Below, piece after piece: positions 58,728 through 64,000 of a stretch of DNA of 64,000 bases. Under the pieces are notes generated by a model. That model was not told the origin of the DNA. It did not search any database and worked only from the letters and a program-made list of their open reading frames with translations. How positions within the stretch are numbered: position 1 is the stretch's first letter; each line of letters opens with the position of its first letter. The translations under genes and the position numbers were made by a program. This stretch comes from Larix kaempferi (Eukaryota > Streptophyta > Pinopsida > Pinales > Pinaceae), in the NCBI GenBank assembly GCA_027924585.1, contig BSBM01000096.1, positions 186,001 through 250,000 of the forward strand, written 5' to 3'.

Positions 58728-59249
58728 TCATTTATCTCTATTTAGTAGTTTCATCTTCATTATATAAATGACTAATTTAGTAGTTTCATTTTCTTTCATT
58801 ATTCATCAATATACATGACTCATTTAGTCATTTATTCATTTTATTTGTCTTTATTGTTATTCAATATAAATTATTTAGTATGATATTGTGACTAAATTTA
58901 AAAAAAATGTCATACAATATTTGTGTTAATCTAATATGAATACACATGTGAATCACGCAAATTCGCATTATTTATTACAACATAAAATAATATCAAGTAC
59001 AAACATAAATAATTTCAACCATGTAAATTATATTATATTAAATGTCAAGTATTACAATTTATATGAGTTTCCAACTGAATATCCACTAATGGACTAACAA
59101 TGGTCCATAACAAAAAACTATTTTCATACTTTACATGAAAATAATCTACAACAATGACTTTTCAAAATATTACAATGCCCACTAAGTGAAACCTTGGCAA
59201 TGCCCACAAAAATACCATGATTCTCTTATCATTATTTAATCAACACCCA
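58728..59249. other. AT-rich non-coding stretch
   Basis: TTTAGTCATTTA-type subterminal repeats continue to about 58900; nothing else is recognised. Confidence 0.6.
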
Positions 59250-59606
59250 CTATGCTTTTTCACATCTTGCTTCCCGACATAAACACCTTCTATGCATGGA
59301 TTAGAAGAAAATATGTCCACAAGGAGTTGAAAGTTGAATATTCAACACTTTCTTACATAGACTACAACTGAGCTCTGCATCACAACATATACAACCACAA
59401 TTGAGTAACCTTTGCATATAATTCGAAGTGCACAAACCAATTTCAAATAAAGAAGTTAAACCTTGAATCAAAAGCAGACATAACACGCGAAAATAATTTT
59501 GCATGCAACTCAAAATGCAAACATACCTAATATCACTCTTCAAAAGTTGATTAATATGTTGATTAAGAAAGATCAAATCAAGGAAATGACTCTTGGGTGA
59601 GACCAA
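59250..59606 (-). pseudogene. RING-finger gene fragment
   Basis: Minus strand. ELSCSLCKKVLNIQLSTPCGH followed by IFF and a stop. One frame over, NPCIEGVYVGKQDVKK continues. The spacing C-x2-C...PCGH-x-F...C resembles a RING finger of the ORTHRUS/VIM kind, but the second Cys of the third pair is lost. The part upstream of about 59420 has no domain and may be intron. Confidence 0.4.
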
Positions 59607-60557
59607 TAAGAAATTGAAAAAATAACATTTTCAAGTTTAACCTAATAACTTGATTAGAATTTAGAAAAAATGAGTTTAGTTGTCATTTATAACTCATGGT
59701 CAATCATTTCACCAATAGCACAAATTCCCTGCATCTTGGTAATTCATGTATGGAAGTTCAATGCAAGTGAATACCTTCTTGATAAATCCAGTTGAATTGT
59801 AAGTAGGTTTTCTAAGGTTCCTCAATGGCAGCTATTGCAACTACATGCTAAACATGCTTCTATACAATCAACTTTTAGGCTTGAAGATTTTGGGTGTCAA
59901 TTTTCATATCTAGCTAAATCATAGACATAGAAAACATCTATTCAAACATATTGTGTCATAATAAAATAAAAAATTAGATATGCTTCAAAATGACACAATA
60001 TTACTGTTATTAAATTGATAAGAAAGCAAATCATGTTGGAAATGAATGCTTACAAGTTACAACAAATTGAATGCGAAACTAACATTAGTACTGGATTTGA
60101 TTCCTGAAACATTTCAATTTGGTGTAACCTTAAGTTTTTTTGGGATATGAAATTGTCACAACAACATTAAAGTTTGAACCATAGCTTATCTAAATATGGT
60201 GAAAGCATGCATATTGTTAGTTTCTAATTGACAACTTTATTTGTGTATACTATTGTTGTTAATGCCCCATAATGTTCGTAGGAGGATGAAGTACTCCATG
60301 AGAGTTTTTGTACTACAAATCCCCATGTGTCAAGTTTTTTTATTTTCAAGCCGGTAACCACCTTTAACGCCAGGACATGGAAACCGATAAAAAAATGACA
60401 GAATGTTAGGTTGGGATCAGATTATGTTCCTTAAGGGAGGAAGAGATTCTGCAATCATGGAACAGGCTATCACATGCATTATGTACAATAAATTCCACTG
60501 GAAAAGTTTGTAAAATTCTACATGCATATAGGAGATGGAAAATTATAGTGACCTTAA
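59607..60557. other. Non-coding stretch
   Basis: AT-rich, no gene or repeat recognised on either strand. Confidence 0.6.
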
Positions 60558-61732
60558 CTCAAACCCTAGGGAAAAAGAGTAGTTGTTCTCCTGAAAAATA
60601 TTTATAGGATCTTTGTAGTGCAAACTGGTGGTAAGTTGTTTTGTTGTTGCTCATTATTGGAAGAGCTGAAAATGAAAAATTGATCCTTCTTATGCAACCA
60701 CCTCAAGCATGGAAAAAATCGGTCAAGTTAGTACCAAATATGCCCATAAGTGAAAAGCAACCCCTTGAGCACATGATAGGAAAGAGACATGTTAATAAAA
60801 AAAATGACAACTTATTTCTATTCTTTTACTATGAATGATCTCATCATACATTACCTTTTGGCATTGAGAAGCAGGTTGCATAGTTGAGCATGCAATTTGT
60901 AGTTTAGAAAACATATCATAATTTCCTTGGAGACACTCCTCATGTAATAGAATCATTTTCTCTACTACCTTTGAAGAGATACTAGTGAGAATTCATCCTA
61001 CTGCAAAAAACATACAGTGCACTGAATTTGTCTTTATTGAAAAATTAAAAAAAAAATAATAAAAAAATAACTCAATCCCTAGGGAAAAGAGTAGTTGTTG
61101 ACCTAGAAAATATTTGTGGGATCTTTGTAGTGCCAACTGGTGGTAAGTTGTTTTGATGTTGCTCATTATTGGAAGAGATAAAAATGAAATTCTAATACTT
61201 CTTATGCAACCACCTCAAGCATGGCCAAAATCGGACAAGTTAGTACCAAATATACCCAGAAGCAAAAAGAAAGTGCCTTGAGCACATGATAGGAAACATG
61301 TATGTTAATCAACAAAAAATTGACAACTTATTTCTATTCTTTTACTATGAATGATCTCATGTAGAAAAAACTTCATCATAGATTACCTTTTGGCATTGAG
61401 AAGTAGGTTGCACAGTTGAGCATGCAATTTGTAGTTTAGAAACCATATCATAATTTCCTTGGAGGCACTCCTCATGTAATAGAATCACTTGCTATGTTAC
61501 CTATGAATAGATACTAGTGAGAATTCATCCTACTTCAAAAAACAAAAGCTGCACTAAATTTGTCTTTATGGAAAAATAAAAAAATAACTCAACCCCTAGG
61601 GGAAAAGAGTAGTTGTTCACATGGAAAAAATGTGTAGGCTCTTTGTAGTGCCAATTGGTGGTAATATGTTTTGATGTTGCTCATTATTGGAATAGATGAA
61701 AATGAAAATTTGATCCTTCTTTTGTTGAATAT
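60558..61732. repeat. Tandem repeat with about 515-bp unit, 2.3 copies
   Basis: Units start at 60558, 61071 and 61588 with CTCAAxCCCTAGGGGAAAAGAGTAGTTGTT. Periods are 513 and 517 bp. The third unit is cut after GATCCTTCT by the C2 LTR at 61733. Diverged by roughly 10-15%; not coding. Confidence 0.9.
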
Positions 61733-62211
61733 TGTAACTTCAAAGAATATTATATTTGTACTTTATTATTCCGGAGATGTCTCATCCCTCCGAGGTAACC
61801 CTATTATGTATCCGGAGATGTTTATTCCTCCGAGAGTTTGTATTAACTAGGGTTATTAGACCCACCATGTGGGGGTCGGCCCTATGATTATATTTTTGGG
61901 GTTATTAGACTTCTCCAGGAGAGGTCAGCCCCATTAGGTCTTTTAGTCAGTTAGGAGTCAGTATAAATAAGAGAGGTGAACTCCTCATTAGATCACTCAC
62001 TCACTTGTGGAAGAGTGCGCACTTGTCTGGGAGATCTGCTAAGGAGACAAAGAAGGAAGGAGCACATCTTGTATTTTGGTTGATCATCTTATTGAGGAAA
62101 GCTTTGCTGGGTTTTCTACCCCATGAGGGTTTCCCAGGGTATATTGTGTGTCTATCTTGTGATTGTGTTTCTTTCAGTGATCTTTCTTGTCTATTTGGTT
62201 TAAACTTAACA
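61733..62211 (+). repeat. 5' LTR of C2 (479 bp)
   Basis: TGTTGAATATTG...AAACTTAACA, directly followed by the primer-binding site. A TATA box (AGTATAAATAAG) lies at about 61961. An internal near-duplicate, CCGGAGATGT...CCTCCGAG, occurs at about 61771 and 61811. Confidence 0.92.
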
Positions 62212-62224
62212 TGGTATCAGAGCT
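62212..62224 (+). other. Primer-binding site of C2
   Basis: TGGTATCAGAGCT, the perfect plant initiator-Met tRNA primer site, with no spacer from the LTR. Confidence 0.95.
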
Positions 62225-62320
62225 AGACTGAATAGGACATCTTTCACAAGGTAAGAATACCTCTTTCTCTCTCTTTGGTGAAGTTAGGGTTTTAGCCCAA
62301 AGTTGGTATTATTGATTTTT

Positions 62321-62592
62321 GGTTGCATGGATGGATAGCTCTTTTCAATACCTTTCTTTTGAGCTATAGATCGAACTTTGTGGTTGGGTAGAACTCTGGG
62401 AAATCCAAACCCTAATTCCACCAAAAGTGTGATACGTCAGATTTTGGTTTCAGAAAAAAGTTGTAATTTTTGAATTCTGATTACATGGCTGGATAGCCCT
62501 TCTCAAGAGCATTCTTTTGAGCTATAGATCGAACTTTTTGGTTGGGTAGAACTCCGGGAAATCCAAACCCTAATTCTACCAAAAGTGCGATA
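62321..62592. repeat. Direct duplication in C2 leader
   Basis: About 112 bp at 62321-62432 is repeated at 62482-62592 (both contain TTTTGAGCTATAGATCGAAC and GGGAAATCCAAACCCTAATT), about 90% identical. Confidence 0.88.
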
Positions 62593-62674
62593 AAATTATG
62601 TTCCAGATTCCGAAAAAGTGAAAAGTAACTTCCCAGGTAAGTCTACTCTGTCTCTTGGACTCCCCCAAGAGAAT

Positions 62675-63622
62675 ATGGCTCCAAACACTAAGCTTGAAGA
62701 CAAGCTAGAAGGTTTAGAAAATTTCCGAGCATGGAAATACAGAATTGGTCTCATTCTTGAGGAGAATGATCTTGCTCATTATATCAAGGAGGAAGTTGCA
62801 GAACCAGAAGAAGATGAAGCCAAAGAAAAACACAGGAAGGATTTGATTAGGGAAAAGAGAATCATAGCTGATTCTATTAAAGACCACTTGATTCCCCAAG
62901 TGGCTTCCAAGAAGACTCCAAAGGAAATGTATGATACCCTAGGAAGAATGTATGAAGGAAAGAACATCAATAGGAAGATGAATCTAAGGACTCAGTTGAA
63001 GAGTACCAAGATGCACAAAGGAGAATCCATTCAAGACTACTTCTCAAGAGTCTCTCTAATCAAAGAGCAACTAGATGCCATTGGTGATACTCTTGATGAA
63101 GATGAACTTGTGATGACAGCTCTAAATGGTCTCACTAGACCTTGGGAGTCATTCATTCAAACTATGTGTGCCAGAAAAGAAAGTATGAAGTTTGATGTAG
63201 TTTGGGAGGATTGTGTACAAGAGGAGGCTAGGGTTGCAAATAGAGAATCCTTGCTCAAAGAGGATGACCAAGCCTTGGCTACCCACACCAAAAGAAGAAG
63301 GAGTCAATCCTACTCCAAGAAGGGTAGTCACAAGGAGTCTCATCCTCCTCACAGATTTCATAAGAAAAGAGGATCTACTCAAAGAAGGGATTACTCTTCT
63401 TTCCAGTGCTATTCTTGCCACAAAATAGGGCACATTGCTAAACATTGCCCTCTACAGAAGAAAAAGGGTACTTACTACAAAAGGTACCAAGCACATCTTG
63501 CAGAAGATGATAGTGAAGAAGAAGAAGTAGAGGAAGAAAGGTCTCACAATAAAAGGCCTAGAGATGAAGAGGAAGAAGAAGAAAGGACCTTCTTCAAAAG
63601 AAGGTCAAGAAGAAATACATAA
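62675..63622 (+). CDS. Gag of copia element C2
   Basis: An upstream in-frame ATG exists at 62618, but the ATG at 62675 (MAPNTKLEDKLEG) matches the C1 gag start and is preferred. UBN2-type gag core: FRAWKYRIGLILEENDLA, KEMYDTLGRMYEGKNINRK, YFSRVSLIKEQLDAIGD, VMTALNGLTRPWESFIQ. The zinc knuckle CYSCHKIGHIAKHC is near 63408-63450, followed by a Lys/Glu-rich tail. 316 codons open. The TAA at 63620-63622 stands in the frame that continues into protease, so gag and pol were probably one ORF. Confidence 0.9.
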   Translation: MAPNTKLEDKLEGLENFRAWKYRIGLILEENDLAHYIKEEVAEPEEDEAKEKHRKDLIREKRIIADSIKDHLIPQVASKKTPKEMYDTLGRMYEGKNINRKMNLRTQLKSTKMHKGESIQDYFSRVSLIKEQLDAIGDTLDEDELVMTALNGLTRPWESFIQTMCARKESMKFDVVWEDCVQEEARVANRESLLKEDDQALATHTKRRRSQSYSKKGSHKESHPPHRFHKKRGSTQRRDYSSFQCYSCHKIGHIAKHCPLQKKKGTYYKRYQAHLAEDDSEEEEVEEERSHNKRPRDEEEEEERTFFKRRSRRNT

Positions 63623-64000
63623 GAAGATGCAGAATTATATGTTCTCTTCTCCGCACTCTCTGGATCCATAACCCCTAGAGAAGGTACATGGCTTATTGAC
63701 AGTGGTGCTTCAAAGCACATGACAGGATAGAAAAGGACTCTCTCAAATCTTGAAGAAAAGACTTCTCTCCAAAAGGTATCTCTAGGAGATGACTATCAAT
63801 ATCCCATTAAAGGAATTGGTGAAGAAAACTACAAACTCGATTCTGGAACTCCCATGAAGATGAAGGAAGTTTTATATGTTCCAGGATTGAAGAAGAATTT
63901 GCTTTCAATCTCAGCTTTAGACAAGAAAGGCTATAGAGTGGCATTCATTGATGGACAAGTGTTAATGTGGTCCAAAGGAAAATCTATTAAGGATGCAATT
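63623..64000 (+). pseudogene. Protease of C2 (start of pol)
   Basis: Same frame as gag. WLIDSGASKHMTG has the intact copia protease site (Asp codon 63698-63700); then VSLGDDYQYPIKGIGEENYKL and VLYVPGLKKNLLSISALDKK. One TAG follows HMTG, where the family has Trp or Gln. The rest of pol is beyond the window. Confidence 0.88.

Larger units (their letters stand above)
61733..64000 (+). mobile_element. Ty1/copia retrotransposon C2, 5' part
   Basis: 5' LTR, canonical primer-binding site, leader, gag and protease start. It continues past the window. Gag and protease are homologous to C1, and the LTR shares short blocks with that of C1 (GGTTATTAG, TCAGCCCCA, AGTATAAATA). Confidence 0.93.

Noticed and set aside
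1-64000. tRNA, rRNA, CRISPR, origin or riboswitch features
   Set aside because: No cloverleaf with intact A and B boxes, no rRNA-like block and no spacer-repeat array was found; primer-binding sites account for the tRNA-like 3' ends.

Overview
This window looks like pure transposable-element DNA from a plant nuclear genome. A large, repeat-rich genome such as a conifer is likely, but that is an inference from element structure, not a database match. I found no intact host gene, no rRNA or tRNA gene, no CRISPR and no prokaryotic feature. Nearly every coding region is a retrotransposon or transposon protein carrying stop codons or frameshifts.

Left half (1-31,200). Two related Ty3/gypsy elements of Tat-like organisation are nested. 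G2 (+ strand) is the older host. G1 (- strand; gag, PR, RT, RNase H, INT, then a second archaeal-type RNase H) is inserted into the G2 RNase H at 10,984/10,985, and its far end lies beyond base 1. A Ty1/copia element, C1 (- strand, 11,545-19,000, two 571-bp LTRs), is inserted a little further along in G2 with a perfect 5-bp target duplication (CAACC). G2 resumes with integrase, a separate second RNase H, and a gene on the OPPOSITE strand. The G2 3' LTR begins at 24,675 and is split by a solo LTR of the G1 type (25,263-25,987, duplication CATAA). Next come a second diverged copy of the G2 3' region (26,290-28,706), a degenerate repetitive ORF, and a CACTA-transposon fragment.

The antisense gene is the most interesting system here. 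Three diverged copies (1-632 on +, 21,050-22,298 on -, 33,700-35,578 on -) share a region resembling the plant mobile domain and a phase-1 intron at exactly the same place. Upstream of the G2 copy, and in the duplicated G2 3' region, lie a TATA box and a CAG|GTAAG splice donor on the antisense strand. The retroelement 3' region therefore seems to carry a complete, spliced, oppositely transcribed gene.

Middle (31,200-56,624). A nest four deep: antisense-type gene (33,700-35,578); cut by the 5' LTR of gypsy element G4 (35,579-52,939 discontinuous, TGTAAT...ATTACA); cut by a 5'-truncated LINE (37,818-52,796, poly-A, 11-bp duplication CAACCTCTAGA); cut by G3, a complete chromovirus (39,182-52,441, duplication GTCGA) with unusually long LTRs of about 4.2 kb. 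After the G3/LINE block, G4 continues with its primer-binding site, gag, PR, RT and RNase H, and stops abruptly at 56,624.

Right end (56,625-64,000). CACTA-type termini, an F-box pseudogene, a 370-bp near-palindrome, a RING-finger fragment and a 515-bp tandem repeat are followed by the start of a second copia element, C2 (LTR 61,733-62,211, canonical primer-binding site, a long gag ORF and the start of protease). C2 is the best preserved coding sequence in the window and runs off its end.
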